Notes: generated by a model from the letters alone, not told the origin. Numbered from the stretch's first letter, positions 20,505-29,832 are shown. The stretch: DNA of 64,000 nucleotides from Salinicola acroporae (GCF_003206615.1 NZ_PZJW01000002.1:543803-607802), one strand, 5' to 3'. Numbers and translations are program-made.

Positions 20505-21455
20505 TCAGTGGGTACCCTGCGGCGGCGTCCACACTTCGTCCGGCTGGTGGGCCAAAAACGACGGTCGCTGTTTCCTGGCACCAAAAGGCTGGACACAGGC
20601 GTTGTCGCGACGGTTATAGACGAAGAACGCGTTGCTGCGCGGATCCGGTGACATGTTCGCGTTGGAGCCGTGCAGCGTGTTGCAATCGAAAAGCAGCAAC
20701 CCGCCAGCGGCACCGGTCGGCGCCTCGATACCACGCGCCTTGATCAACTCACGCAGCGCATCGTTGCTCGGCACACCGAGTTCCTGCTGTTTCAACGATT
20801 GCTTGTGGTTGTCGTCCGGCGTTTCGCCGAGGCAATGCACGAACACTTTGTGCGAACCGGGGATCAGCATCAACGGGCCGTTGAAATGATGGTTGTCCGT
20901 CAACACGATGGAGGCGCTGACGGCATGCATCTCCGGCATACCATCTTCGGCGTGCCACGTCTCGAAGTCCGAGTGCCAGTTGAAGCCCTTGCCGTGGAAG
21001 CCGGGCTTGTAGTTGATCCGCGACTGATGCACATAGACATCGCCACCGACGATCTGTCGGGCACGGCCCACCATGCGTTCGTCTTCCGCCAGCTCGGCAA
21101 AACGCCGGGACAGGTGGTGGACGGCAAACAGCGAGCGAATCTCGTGACTCTGGGGTTCCGTGATCGAGAAGTCTCGGTCTCGGAAGTCGTCACGATCGAG
21201 CATGGCGGCCAGTTCGGCGCGTAGGGCGTCGAGTTCCGCCTGGTCCAGAAAGTTGGGTTCGAACAGGAAACCGTCGCGCTCGAAGCGATCCAGTTGCTCG
21301 CCATTCAGCGGGCCATTCAGATGGCGCCCCTTGACGACGTCCTCTTGACGCTGTTGCCAGAGCGCGTCCTGCGGCTGGCGCAAGCGTGTCGGATAGCGAT
21401 CCTGCTTCGTCCACGTGGCACTTCGGGTTTTGGGGGATGCGGTCTGTACTGACAT
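20505..21455 (-). CDS. ectD: Ectoine hydroxylase
   Basis: This 316-residue Fe(II)/2-oxoglutarate dioxygenase converts the compatible solute ectoine to 5-hydroxyectoine. The EctD signature is clear: the iron ligands lie in GFNWHSDFETWHAEDGMP (H-x-D) with the distal His in FDCNTLHGSNANMS, and the substrate segment is DVYVHQSRINYKPGFHGKGF. The N-terminus DRYPTRL is typical. The ectABC genes are not adjacent, which is common for ectD. This is the strongest sign of a halophilic host. Confidence 0.97.
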   Translation of the reverse strand: MSVQTASPKTRSATWTKQDRYPTRLRQPQDALWQQRQEDVVKGRHLNGPLNGEQLDRFERDGFLFEPNFLDQAELDALRAELAAMLDRDDFRDRDFSITEPQSHEIRSLFAVHHLSRRFAELAEDERMVGRARQIVGGDVYVHQSRINYKPGFHGKGFNWHSDFETWHAEDGMPEMHAVSASIVLTDNHHFNGPLMLIPGSHKVFVHCLGETPDDNHKQSLKQQELGVPSNDALRELIKARGIEAPTGAAGGLLLFDCNTLHGSNANMSPDPRSNAFFVYNRRDNACVQPFGARKQRPSFLAHQPDEVWTPPQGTH

Positions 21456-21826
21456 CCAATCACCTCCAAGTTTGTGATCAGGGTTCAGATCCAGTCCTAG
21501 GTGCGATTCGCCTTACGAAACGAGGCGCCGCACGACACTTGATTAGGAAAGGGTCAAAGGATCCTCAGTTGTCTTTCAGTGGGATAACTATCCTAGAAAA
21601 GAGCCAAGGAATTTCAACCGGCGGGGCTCTCGTCCAGGGACGCCACGGTGACACTCACCAATCACGCTCTCGATAACGTAAATCAAGTAATCCTGAAATA
21701 CCGCGCTACCGCAGCGGGGAGAGGCAAAGACGCCGCGCGGCATTCATCACCACGTCACACGCACCCGCCACACTACGCCCCACGAAGCGACGATGACCCA
21801 ACCTTCACCCGCTCCAGAGGTGCGCC
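21456..21826. other. Upstream region of ectD and orphan zinc-ribbon gene
   Basis: About 370 bp lie between divergent genes. It must carry the ectD promoter, probably osmotically controlled by analogy with other ect genes. No open frame or strong hairpin is convincing. Confidence 0.4.
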
Positions 21827-22033
21827 ATGATCCGCGTCACGCTCGATCTCACCTGCTCGATCTGCGACCACGACCAGTTTCATCTCCCGGTGCGAGCCGA
21901 CGAGAGACAACAAGTCCGGTGTGCCAATTGCGCGGCATTCAAGTGTTACTCCGCGGACCTGGAGAACGCGATGATCTCCCTGGCTCGCGATCGGAGACGA
22001 CGTTCCGGGCAACACCGGGCCGACGCCGCATGA
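21827..22033 (+). CDS. Small zinc-ribbon protein (family B, orphan copy)
   Basis: This 68-residue protein has CSICDHDQFHLPV and CANCAAFKC: two CxxC knuckles about 20 residues apart followed by a helical tail (DLENAMISLA). It matches the products at 28957-29151 and 36126-36320 (VTLDLTCS.C.H..FHLPV ... RCANC.AFKC ... DLE.A). Unlike those two copies, no family-A zinc-ribbon gene precedes it. It could bind zinc and act in protein or nucleic-acid interaction; no named family is recognised. Confidence 0.75.
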   Translation: MIRVTLDLTCSICDHDQFHLPVRADERQQVRCANCAAFKCYSADLENAMISLARDRRRRSGQHRADAA

Positions 22034-22109
22034 CAGCGGTGCTGTCATTACCCGGCAATCCAGGTGCTCCGCGCCTCTAGACGAGAAAGAAGGACCAGCG
22101 CTGCGACGA

Positions 22110-22439
22110 TCAGTCCGAAGCCGGAAACCTGCGCGCCGCCGTGTCCGGAAGGTCAACCCGGGGCGATCGGGATATCGGTATTTGCCGGGCCGTGGGCTCC
22201 CAGTCGTGGTAGGGCTGCAGCGGCTTGACGACCTGATCGCGATAGAAGGAAACGAATGGCTCCGCGATCAATGGCGGATCGGCCCTGGGCACGTCCCCGA
22301 AACGACAGCGGAAGTTGACACATGCCGGGGAAGTCTCGGGATTCGCCTCTGCACCATCGCTGGCCATGGCGCCAGGACTCGAGCCCAGCCCCGCGCCCGT
22401 CACACAGATGACGGTCAGTAAGCATCCAAGCGTTCTCAT
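22110..22439 (-). CDS. Small secreted hypothetical protein
   Basis: The gene encodes 109 residues from the ATG at 22439, which is followed by a hydrophobic signal-like stretch (TLGCLLTVICVTGAGLGSS). The mature part is Pro/Asp-rich, with two close cysteines (CVNFRCRFGDVP). No family is recognised. The longer frame upstream of 22439 is not supported by codon pattern. It sits at the edge of the decayed phage region. Confidence 0.5.
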   Translation of the reverse strand: MRTLGCLLTVICVTGAGLGSSPGAMASDGAEANPETSPACVNFRCRFGDVPRADPPLIAEPFVSFYRDQVVKPLQPYHDWEPTARQIPISRSPRVDLPDTAARRFPASD

Positions 22440-22930
22440 GGCATTCTCGCTTCGAGCTGGAATCGCGACGAAAACCCCGATTGTAGAGAGAGCCTCGCTC
22501 CGCTGCCGCCTGAAAGGCGTCATACTCGGAGCGCGAAAAGCGTGAGCCTTCGCGAAGCGGTCACCGCGCTACCACCAGTGCAGCGGGTAGCGACGATGCC
22601 TCGCCAGGCTGTTGATCAACAACGCCTCGCATCAGTATGCAGTCGGTCGCGACCGGGAAAAGGCGAACGGAAGATCCAGCGCATGGAGCTCGGCAGAGCC
22701 GATTACCGCGATGAGAGCAGTGACGCGACCCGCGGATGAAGGATATGGATCAGTTGCATGAGCAGGGAAGTCGATACCGCGACCGCCAGGCAGCTTCCAG
22801 ACCAGCACGCTACAAAGCATCAAGAGAAGATTGCCAACCGCACGTTTCGTCGCCGCGCCAGCGGGCTTCTGGTGCTGCATAGAGGAGTGCCGACATCGCG
22901 CTCCTTGGCTGCGAAGGCTCCGGCAGGGAA

Positions 22931-23975
22931 GAATGGTCATGGATTATCGGCCCCCTACGAAAGTATCCGAAATTTATTTCGCTCCGGGACTACACTTTCT
23001 TTGTTACTTGTCGTTAACTTATGTTAAATCGGCAGTAATAGTGGCCGCAGGTCAGTTTCCACGGGCGATCATGAACAACGTCCTCTCAGAAACGGCCAAA
23101 GATCGATTTCTGGTTGCTTCCCTGCGGCCGCTTCGACCCGGCATGGCAAACGGTCTTCCCTGACGGTTTCCCATCGCCGGGTTTCTTTTGGCCGACCCTC
23201 TGGCCGCGCAGATGACGACCCCAGGCACTGCCTGAAAAGGACTACGCCTACAATACGGCGACGCTGGACATCGGCTCGAGATGCTCGTTCACACCGCGTA
23301 AATTCCGCTTCCCGTCGATTTTCATGACAGCGAGACTCGCTCATCGATTTCAGGCGGCGCCCAGTGCTACAGAGTGTTACGGCGGGTCCGCTACCCAGGC
23401 GTTTATCCAAGCGGTATCTTTCTGTTTCTATTCATCAATCCCTTATGTAACTTTTGTTTGCATTCTGCCTATCCCTTTTCTGCCACATAACGTCCACAAT
23501 GACTCTCATGCACTGCCCGGATGGAAACATCCCGTCCAGTTGCAACTGGTTTCATGGTCGCAGTTCGCAGGGAGCAACATCTTCAGGCCCGTAAGCAAGT
23601 CATCATGAGAATGACGCTTATCGGGCCGTTTTTTTGGCCTAGAGTTTCCGCACTGTACGGACGTGCCAGTCATAACGCAGGCCCCGCTGGCCAACCCGAT
23701 GCCCGGCGCCCCCGCCGAGAGGTGCTTTCTGCCAAGATATCGATTGCGCCGGTAATTTCGGTGAGTGAGCGAGCGTACAACTACGCGATTTGCCACTTCG
23801 CCTATTCACTGCCGTACCGCTGAGCACCTTGGGAAACATGCAAGCCAAAGCCCGCTCACAAGCCATTTCGCCCTCCCTACCCGTTGATTCCATCAGCCTC
23901 TATGCGATAACCGAAGTGTGGTCTCGGGACACGCTTAACTTCTTGATCAATCATATTCTCAAGAAGGGAAGGGAA
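22931..23975 (+). repeat. Remnant copy 1 of the inovirus regulator end and hairpin region
   Basis: GAATGGTCATGGATTATCGG near 22931 matches the end of the HTH regulator gene of the intact prophage (53940-53965). CTTCCCTGCGGCCGCTTC and the CCGGCATGGCAAAC...CCGGG hairpin at about 23115-23192 match 54085-54158. TTCATGGTCGC...GCTTATCGGGCC plus a T-tract at about 23552-23632 matches hairpin three at 54617-54702. The middle hairpin is not recognisable here. Copy 2 follows directly. Confidence 0.65.
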
Positions 23976-24018
23976 CGTGTCGGCTTAGTTCAGAAGGGTG
24001 AGGGGTCGCCCCCTGATC

Positions 24019-25180
24019 AACTTCGCCCTCCTCCAGCGCGAGTGTCTCGACGAGGAGGACGCTAATAATTCGTTGATCTCCTGAACGTTTCTGGAGGAAA
24101 CGTTGTTTTCACCTATGGCCCGCCTCGGCGCTGATACACGCGCCAAGATTGCCAGTTCTATTCGCTTCCCTGCGGCCGCTTCGAGCCAGCATGGCCAAAC
24201 GGTCTTCCCTGATGGTTCCCCTAGGCCAGGGGCTTTTAGACAGTCCCTCGCGCCGGAGACCTCACAAGAAGCGCATGGCATTTCTCGCCTTTTCTGATCA
24301 GGCATCTTGTTAGCCAACTAAACTTAAGGGTATCATCCCTTAGTGCGCCGAGCGTAAAGGGTGAAGGTTCACCCGGCATCCTCAATTCACGGATGGTAGC
24401 TGTCCGTGATCGCACCAGAATATAGCGACCATGAACAGCGCTATACAATCATAAACGTCTCTCAAGACGTACCCCCAACCCGCGCCGGCATTTGGCTCAA
24501 TACGCCTCTCACCGGACGCGGGTTTTTTCAGCCTTATTGTAACGATTGTTTGCACTTTACTGTTTGCTCGCATCTTGAATTAATTTTACTTATTTTGCCG
24601 TAACGACTTCTCTGCCGTTAATGGTTTCAACGGACTGTCCAAAAATTCTATTTGCCAGGTTGACGCAAAACGGCGACAATTCCGCAATCAGGCAATAAAT
24701 ATTCTGTACTGCTAATCAAAGTTGCCTTCACCGAGTTCATGGTCGCCTTCCACAGGAAGCGATCTTTTCCGGCCCATAGGTCAGTCATCTCCCTTGATGG
24801 CGCTTATCGGGCCTTTTTTTGTTCCAGAATTTTCGCATTAGACGGATGCTTCGATCGCAATCCGCGGGTTGTTCGCCTAACTGATGCCCGACACCCCTTC
24901 CGTAGGTGGCGCTACTTGGCCGGTGATTACACTGGTTATCTCGTCGGGCACGCGGCATCGATCACGCGATTTATCACTTCGCCTATTGACTGTCTTACCG
25001 CTGATCGCCTCGGGTAGCATAGCGGACCTTGGCCCGCTTATGAGTCAGTTCTTCCCCTTTTATCGGGTTTACCGTCGTCTATCCAATAGCCAGAGCGTCA
25101 TCTTGCTGGATGCGCTTCACTTGATGATTGATCACACTTCCGAATGGGGAGGGAGGGTAACGTGTCGACTCTGTTCAGGA
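24019..25180 (+). repeat. Remnant copy 2 of the inovirus regulator end and hairpin region
   Basis: CGCCCTCCTCCAG followed by GTCTCGACGAGGAGGA at 24024-24062 corresponds to the last codons of the HTH regulator gene (LLQCECLDEEE at 53912-53945). All three hairpin blocks of the intact intergenic region follow in the same order, at about 24168-24240, 24427-24525 and 24738-24825, with spacing close to the intact phage. The tail (24960-25180) resembles the tail of copy 1, so copies 1 and 2 are units of a tandem array of about 1.1 kb. Confidence 0.7.
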
Positions 25181-25194
25181 GGGGCCACAACAAC

Positions 25195-25221
25195 GAAAAA
25201 AGTCACCCGAAGGTGACTTTT
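25195..25221. terminator. Bidirectional terminator after tRNA-Thr(CGT)
   Basis: AAAAAAGTCACC and GGTGACTTTT form an eight-pair stem with a tetraloop and flanking A/T tracts. It lies 36 bp past the 3' end of the leftward tRNA gene. Confidence 0.8.
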
Positions 25222-25256
25222 GACGATACCTAAGACATTGAACCAAAAAGATTTTT

Positions 25257-25332
25257 TGGTGCCGGTAAGTGGACTCGAACCACCGACCTACGCATTACGA
25301 ATGCGTTGCTCTGCCAGCTGAGCTATACCGGC
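25257..25332 (-). tRNA. tRNA-Thr(CGT)
   Basis: This 76-nt gene folds as a standard cloverleaf. The acceptor stem is GCCGGTA/TACCGGC, the anticodon stem ACGCA/TGCGT holds loop TTCGTAA with anticodon CGT, and the T arm is GGTGG-TTCGAGT-CCACT. The 3' CCA is encoded. The decayed phage region lies immediately past its 3' end. Confidence 0.97.
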
Positions 25333-25423
25333 CAGGCGGCGCCTATCATAATCACCAAATCCGTGGCGGACAACTGGGGCGACGCTCGCGATATCGTTCG
25401 CCGCGCCTGAGTTCTCGGAGCGC

Positions 25424-26920
25424 TCATTTCGCGCCGTGCGCAACGCTCGGGCCATCTCCACCCGTCGGCACGCTGTCGTCCAGTGCGAGACCGCCGCCCA
25501 GCGCCTGGACGAGCTGTACCGAGCGGTCTAGGCGTTGGGTGTTGATCTGGGTCAGACTCTGCTCGGCTGAAAGCAACTGCTGCTCGCTGCTGAGCACGTC
25601 GAGATAACCTGCCAATCCTGCACGATAGCGCTCCTCGGCCAGCCCGTACGCGGAGCGGGCGCTCGCCAGGGCCTGCTGCTGACTCTGGCGCTGACGCTCC
25701 AGCGATTGCAGTGTCGTCACGTCGTCCGCGACTTCTCCCAGCGCAGAGACGATGGTCTTGTTGTATTGCGCCACAGCCAAATCGTACTCGGCATCGGTGC
25801 TGTCCAGGTTGGCGCGAAGCCGGCCACCCTCGAAGATGGGCAGCGAGATGGCCGGCGTGACACTACCGGACTTGGCCGCCTCACTGAAGAAATAATCTCC
25901 CAGCACCGAGCGAAATCCCGCCATCGCCGAGAGGTTGATATTGGGATAGAACTGCGCCTTGGCCGCGTCGATGCTGCGCGAGGCGGCTTCGACCCGCCAG
26001 CGTGCGGCGACGACATCCGGCCGATGGCCGATCAGGTCGGCAGGGATCACGCTGGGCAACGCGGCAATGGCGGGCGATAGCGCGTCGGGCTGCGGGATCG
26101 TATCGCCACGGTCCGGCCCCTTGCCCAGCAGGATGGCAAGGGAAATCCGCTCGCTGCGGATCGACTGCTGCGCCGCCTCCAGCGCCTGGCGCGCGCTGGC
26201 GGCCGTCACCTGCGACTGCAGGCTCTGGGTCTCGTTGTTGAGTCCGGCCTGGAGCAGTTCATCGTTGATGTCGTTGATCCGCAGGGCTCGGTCCAGTTGG
26301 CGCTGGGCGACATCGCGGCGGGCATAGGCGTCGGCGAGACTGACGTAGGCGCGCGCCACGTTGACCGATAGCGTCAATCCGGCGGCACGGTATTCGATCT
26401 CCTGGGCACGGGCTTCTCCCAGCGCGGCTTCCCAGGCGGCACGGGCGCCGCCCCACAGATCGAGATCGTAGTCGAAGGACAGCAGCAGCGAGCGCGAGGT
26501 GGAGTAGAAGTTGCCCTGCCCACGCGGGTCCTCGACCTTGGATACGCGGGAGCGCGAGATTTCGGCAGAAGCATCGATACCGGGGAGTTCGTCGGCCCTT
26601 GCCGAGACGATGGCCGCGTTGGCTGAACGCAGTCTCGCCTGCGCCATCGCGATGTCCAGGGAGTCGCTCAAGGCTTCCTGGATCAGCGTATCCAGCGTCG
26701 GGTCCCCCAGCCGCTTCCACCAGTCGGCATCGGGCCACGCAGCCGGTGAGACCGGTGAGCGGCCAAGCACCTGATTGGCACTCAATCGGCTAATGGGCGT
26801 CAGCGTCTGCTGTGGTTCGATCCCGGCATAGTTGGCACAGCCTGCCAGCAAGGTCCCGGCGAGCATGGCACCAGCGGCCCATCGGGCCATGGTGCCAGGG
26901 AGCGGAGAGAAATCAGACAT
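25424..26920 (-). CDS. TolC-family outer-membrane efflux lipoprotein (NodT/OprM type)
   Basis: This 498-residue protein has a lipoprotein signal (AGAMLAGTLLAGC, lipid-anchored Cys about residue 28) and two repeats of the outer-membrane efflux domain. Conserved motifs are PDADWWKRLGDPTLDTLIQEAL, SFDYDLDLWGGARAAWEAA and the second-repeat SLPIFEGGRLRANLDS. It should form the trimeric outer-membrane channel of an RND or MFS pump. No pump or periplasmic adaptor gene lies beside it, so it probably serves a system elsewhere. The start could also be MARWAAG, ten codons in. Confidence 0.92.
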   Translation of the reverse strand: MSDFSPLPGTMARWAAGAMLAGTLLAGCANYAGIEPQQTLTPISRLSANQVLGRSPVSPAAWPDADWWKRLGDPTLDTLIQEALSDSLDIAMAQARLRSANAAIVSARADELPGIDASAEISRSRVSKVEDPRGQGNFYSTSRSLLLSFDYDLDLWGGARAAWEAALGEARAQEIEYRAAGLTLSVNVARAYVSLADAYARRDVAQRQLDRALRINDINDELLQAGLNNETQSLQSQVTAASARQALEAAQQSIRSERISLAILLGKGPDRGDTIPQPDALSPAIAALPSVIPADLIGHRPDVVAARWRVEAASRSIDAAKAQFYPNINLSAMAGFRSVLGDYFFSEAAKSGSVTPAISLPIFEGGRLRANLDSTDAEYDLAVAQYNKTIVSALGEVADDVTTLQSLERQRQSQQQALASARSAYGLAEERYRAGLAGYLDVLSSEQQLLSAEQSLTQINTQRLDRSVQLVQALGGGLALDDSVPTGGDGPSVAHGAK

Positions 26921-26977
26921 CCGTGTCTTGATCCAAAGAGTTCCAAAATTTAATTAGCACTATAACAATAACAGTGC

Positions 26978-28105
26978 CTAGCCATCCACTGACGCGCCAC
27001 GCTTAGGCGATTCGGGAACCACCTCGCCCGCCGTGCCCTCGCGTGACGCCATTTCGGTCTCTTGCTGCTGCTCCTGACGGAACAGCGACCAGACGACGAT
27101 GAACAGCGCAGCGATCAGCGGCCCGAGCACGAAGCCGTTGATCCCCAACAGAGTCATTCCGCCGACGGTCGAGATCAGCACCACATAATCGGGCAGCTTG
27201 GTCTCCTTGCCCACCAGCGGTGGACGCAGGAAGTTATCGACGAGCCCGATGACCACCACACCGACAAATACCAGAATCACGCCTTTCACGTAGGCCCCAC
27301 TGAGCAGCAGGTAGGCAGCCACCGGGACCCAGACGATCGCCGAGCCGATCGCCGGCAGCAGCGACAGGAACGCCATCATCACCCCCCACAGCAGCGCGGC
27401 TTCGATACCTAGCGCCCAGAACGCCACCCCTCCGATCGCCCCCTGGACGATGGCGATGATCACATTACCTTTCACGGTGGAACGCACCACGGCAGTGAAT
27501 TTCTCGATCAGCTTGGAGGTGTACTCGTCACTCAACGGGATCGTCGTGCGAATCAGCTGTCCGAGCGTGCGCCCGTCCCGGAACAGGAAGAACAGCAGAT
27601 AGAGCATGATGCCGGCGCTGACCAGAAACTGGAGCGTGTTCTGCCCGATGCTCAGCATATGCGTGGCGATCAGTCGACTCCCCTGCTCGAGCGCCGAAGC
27701 CAGGCGGTTGCTGATATCGGAAAAGCTCCCGAAGCCCGCATCCCCCAGCCAGCTCTGAACCGAGGCCGGTAGCGATCCCTGAAACTGCTGGATGTACTGA
27801 TTGAAATCGATATCGCCGCTGCCCACGCGCTGATAGACACTCGCCCCCTCACGTACCAAGGCCCCGAAGATCAACGACATGGGGATGATGACGATGAATA
27901 CGCACGCCATTACGCTGATGAGCGCAGCCCAATTGCTTCGGCCCTTGAGCCGGATGACCAGACGCCGATGCATGGGTTGGAAGAGGATCGCCAGAATCAC
28001 CGCCCATAGCACGGCACCATAGAAAGGCAGCAGTAGCCATACGAACGCGATGGACACCAGCGTCAGCAAGAGAATGAACGCTTTGTGTTGGCTCAGAGAA
28101 CTCAT
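26978..28105 (-). CDS. AI-2E family transporter (PerM-like)
   Basis: This 375-residue inner-membrane protein has about eight hydrophobic segments. The hallmark long extracytoplasmic region lies between TM3 and TM4, followed by FVSAGIMLYLLFFLFRDGR. LLPAIGSAIVWVPVAAYLL and the C-terminal GGMTLLGINGFVLGPLIAAL are family motifs. Members export autoinducer-2 or act as Na+/H+ exchangers; which applies is unknown. The start MSSLSQHK at 28105 is preferred, because the longer frame adds 21 residues without family similarity. Confidence 0.88.
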   Translation of the reverse strand: MSSLSQHKAFILLLTLVSIAFVWLLLPFYGAVLWAVILAILFQPMHRRLVIRLKGRSNWAALISVMACVFIVIIPMSLIFGALVREGASVYQRVGSGDIDFNQYIQQFQGSLPASVQSWLGDAGFGSFSDISNRLASALEQGSRLIATHMLSIGQNTLQFLVSAGIMLYLLFFLFRDGRTLGQLIRTTIPLSDEYTSKLIEKFTAVVRSTVKGNVIIAIVQGAIGGVAFWALGIEAALLWGVMMAFLSLLPAIGSAIVWVPVAAYLLLSGAYVKGVILVFVGVVVIGLVDNFLRPPLVGKETKLPDYVVLISTVGGMTLLGINGFVLGPLIAALFIVVWSLFRQEQQQETEMASREGTAGEVVPESPKRGASVDG

Positions 28106-28696
28106 GGGGATTCCGAATTGAAGGGTCACTGACGCTAAGCATAGCGTTCTCGCCACCTTGGCGTTCAACTAAGAATGCCTACAATTCGATGTTGCCCTGT
28201 CCAGGCGCTCCAACCACCCGCGCCAGACGGCAAAGAAGCGCCAAGCCTCACGGCTGAGCGCTGGTACTGACCCATCGTCCCTGATGTCGTATCAAGCTTC
28301 CTGCGTTGCGCTTCCCTGCTGATCGACACCTTCCCGGTATCGCGTCGCCACTCTAGCCCCCGATAGATGACAAAACGTTAACAACGGTGTGAATCTACTC
28401 GGAGAAATGTCTTGGTTGCGGCACCCTGCAGGCTTACAAAAAATTTCAATTTTCAGGACTGGGGCCGGCTTAGCCGATTCAGCGACTTACCAGGCACTGT
28501 TTAACGCAGGATAATAAGACATCAAATCCCTCGCCGTACAACCCTTGTACACCCTCAGTCGCTATGCCAGCATGAAGTCGTGAAGTCGGCACGGAAAGCC
28601 GGAATGATCGGGCAAAGACGCCCGGCACGAGGCGACGAGGATTGCCGCCAACTGGCCAATCAGGAAGACCAACGTCCAAGCCAAGGAGGGCTGATC
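28106..28696 (+). promoter_or_regulatory. Intergenic region and leader of zinc-ribbon cassette 1
   Basis: No gene is seen in this stretch. TTGTAC (28545-28550), 12 bp, then GCTATGCCA (28561-28569) recurs with identical spacing before the second cassette (35734-35758), about 130 bp upstream of each first gene. The 12-bp gap is too short for a standard sigma-70 promoter, so it may be part of a promoter or an operator. The leader ends in CCAAGGAGGG, a strong ribosome-binding site shared with cassette 2. Confidence 0.45.
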
Positions 28697-28960
28697 GTGA
28701 AAGATACCATTGCTTGTACCCGCTGCGGTCATACTCAGCCGGTTCAATTTGAATCGCACACCGAGTGGGACGAAATCAGCTGCATCGAATGCGGCGAGTT
28801 CCTCGATACCGTCGGTCATTGGAAGGATATCCACGCGCCCAGTTACTCGGTACAGATTCTCAACCAGTGCCGCAGCCTGACATTGAAGATGTCGCGCGAG
28901 AGCGATTTCTCGTATCACTTTCCGAATGACCATCACCTCGACTTGAGGCAATCGGCATGA
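28697..28960 (+). CDS. Small zinc-ribbon protein, family A (cassette 1)
   Basis: The product has 87 residues from a GTG start placed seven bases after AAGGAGGG. CTRCGHTQPVQF and CIECGEFLDTVGH form a two-knuckle zinc ribbon in residues 7-40. A helical tail containing SYSVQILNQCRSLTLKMSRE follows. The family-A protein at 35881-36129 shares CTRCG...EWDEI.C.ECGEF.DT.GH and the ending RQSA. Its stop overlaps the next gene's ATG (ATGA), so the pair is translated together. The function is unknown. Confidence 0.75.
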   Translation: MKDTIACTRCGHTQPVQFESHTEWDEISCIECGEFLDTVGHWKDIHAPSYSVQILNQCRSLTLKMSRESDFSYHFPNDHHLDLRQSA

Positions 28961-29151
28961 TGAAAGTCACTCTGGATCTCACTTGCTCCGTTTGTGGTCA
29001 TCAACAGTTTCATTTGCCGGTCAATAGCCAGCAAGGTTCCAATGTCCGGTGCGCCAACTGCAGCGCCTTCAAATGCAAGATATTGGACCTGGAGAAAGCC
29101 CTCAGTGCCGTGAACCGGCTACCCGCCAGGCACCAGCCTGCGGCAGCGTGA
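28957..29151 (+). CDS. Small zinc-ribbon protein, family B (cassette 1)
   Basis: This 64-residue protein has CSVCGHQQFHLPV and CANCSAFKC as zinc knuckles, then a short helix DLEKALSAVNRL. It is coupled to the preceding family-A gene by a four-base overlap. An Rho-independent terminator follows 15 bp later, so cassette 1 is a complete two-gene unit. It is related to 21827-22033 and 36126-36320. Confidence 0.8.
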   Translation: MMKVTLDLTCSVCGHQQFHLPVNSQQGSNVRCANCSAFKCKILDLEKALSAVNRLPARHQPAAA

Positions 29152-29166
29152 CGCGAGCTGCCATTC

Positions 29167-29196
29167 GAAAAGCCGCCTCCAAGAGGCGGTTTTTTG
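29167..29196 (+). terminator. Terminator of zinc-ribbon cassette 1
   Basis: AAAAGCCGCCTC, loop CAA, GAGGCGGTTTTTT forms a perfect short hairpin with a T-tract, 15 bp after the family-B stop. Confidence 0.88.
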
Positions 29197-29250
29197 CGTT
29201 GCCAATCATAATGAAAAACTCATTAGAGGTTCCGACGAAGGATCCAAGTC

Positions 29251-29727
29251 ATGGTCGACATCGAGCAGCTGAGAAGTCACATCAGGGACGAGGTTGGTGC
29301 CTGCCAGCAGCGCCTGGCGACATTCAAGCAGGAGCTGGAAGCCCGTCAACAAGACCTGCGTCTATTGCAGGCAAAGATCGAAGAGTGGGTCGATGCGCTG
29401 GAGCTGGAAAATATCGATCGCCGCTATGATGAAACCACCCATACGATAGAGAAGTTCGACGAGACCTTTGAGCTGACGCTGCAGCAACTGACGCTCTCCT
29501 TTGGCAGTTGTAAGCTGCATGTCGCTCCCGAGGAGCAGTACCTTCATGGCTCTCGCATCCTGTTGTATTCGTCTGCCGATGAAGATGACATCAAGGAGAT
29601 CATCAAGTCGGAAGACGAATACTACTTCACCGAACTGCAGTTCGGTCAGAAGCGCGATCTTTCGCGATACCACCAGTTGACCGACGTATCGTTCTACAAA
29701 CTGCTCTATCGCTGGCTCCGTACCTGA
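29251..29727 (+). CDS. Hypothetical coiled-coil protein
   Basis: The product has 158 residues. Residues 1-70 look helical and coiled-coil forming (heptad pattern through QQRLATFKQELEARQQDLRL). The C-terminal half is mixed, with acidic patches (SSADEDDIKEIIKSEDEYYF). No family is recognised. GGATCC lies about eight bases before the ATG. It is a separate transcription unit after the cassette-1 terminator. Confidence 0.6.
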   Translation: MVDIEQLRSHIRDEVGACQQRLATFKQELEARQQDLRLLQAKIEEWVDALELENIDRRYDETTHTIEKFDETFELTLQQLTLSFGSCKLHVAPEEQYLHGSRILLYSSADEDDIKEIIKSEDEYYFTELQFGQKRDLSRYHQLTDVSFYKLLYRWLRT

Positions 29728-29807
29728 AGCCGTCACGATAGGATGGCCAAAGCCCAGGAAATGCCGATGTCGCCGTTTCCGGCATCGTGATGCGCCCCCT
29801 TTGGCCA

Positions 29808-29832
29808 CAAAAAAGCCCCGATCGAAATCGGG
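29808..29832 (-). terminator. Leftward Rho-independent terminator
   Basis: Read on the minus strand, CCCCGAT, loop TTCG, ATCGGGGCTTTTTT is a strong hairpin with a T-tract. It would end a leftward transcript coming from the small gene at 30011-30232. Confidence 0.75.

Larger units (their letters stand above)
22540..25190. other. Decayed filamentous-phage region without intact genes
   Basis: This 2.6-kb stretch carries no convincing complete gene. It becomes noticeably AT-richer than the host genes around 22.95-23.5 and 24.5-24.75 kb. It contains two diverged tandem copies of the region following the HTH regulator gene of the intact prophage (see repeat entries). It abuts the 3' end of tRNA-Thr(CGT), a typical integration position. 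No integrase fragment and no second att copy were found. Confidence 0.65.

Noticed and set aside
22540..25190. Short frames in the fossil region as small genes
   Set aside because: They change frame between the two copies and coincide with hairpin sequences; none has a ribosome-binding site with a conserved product.
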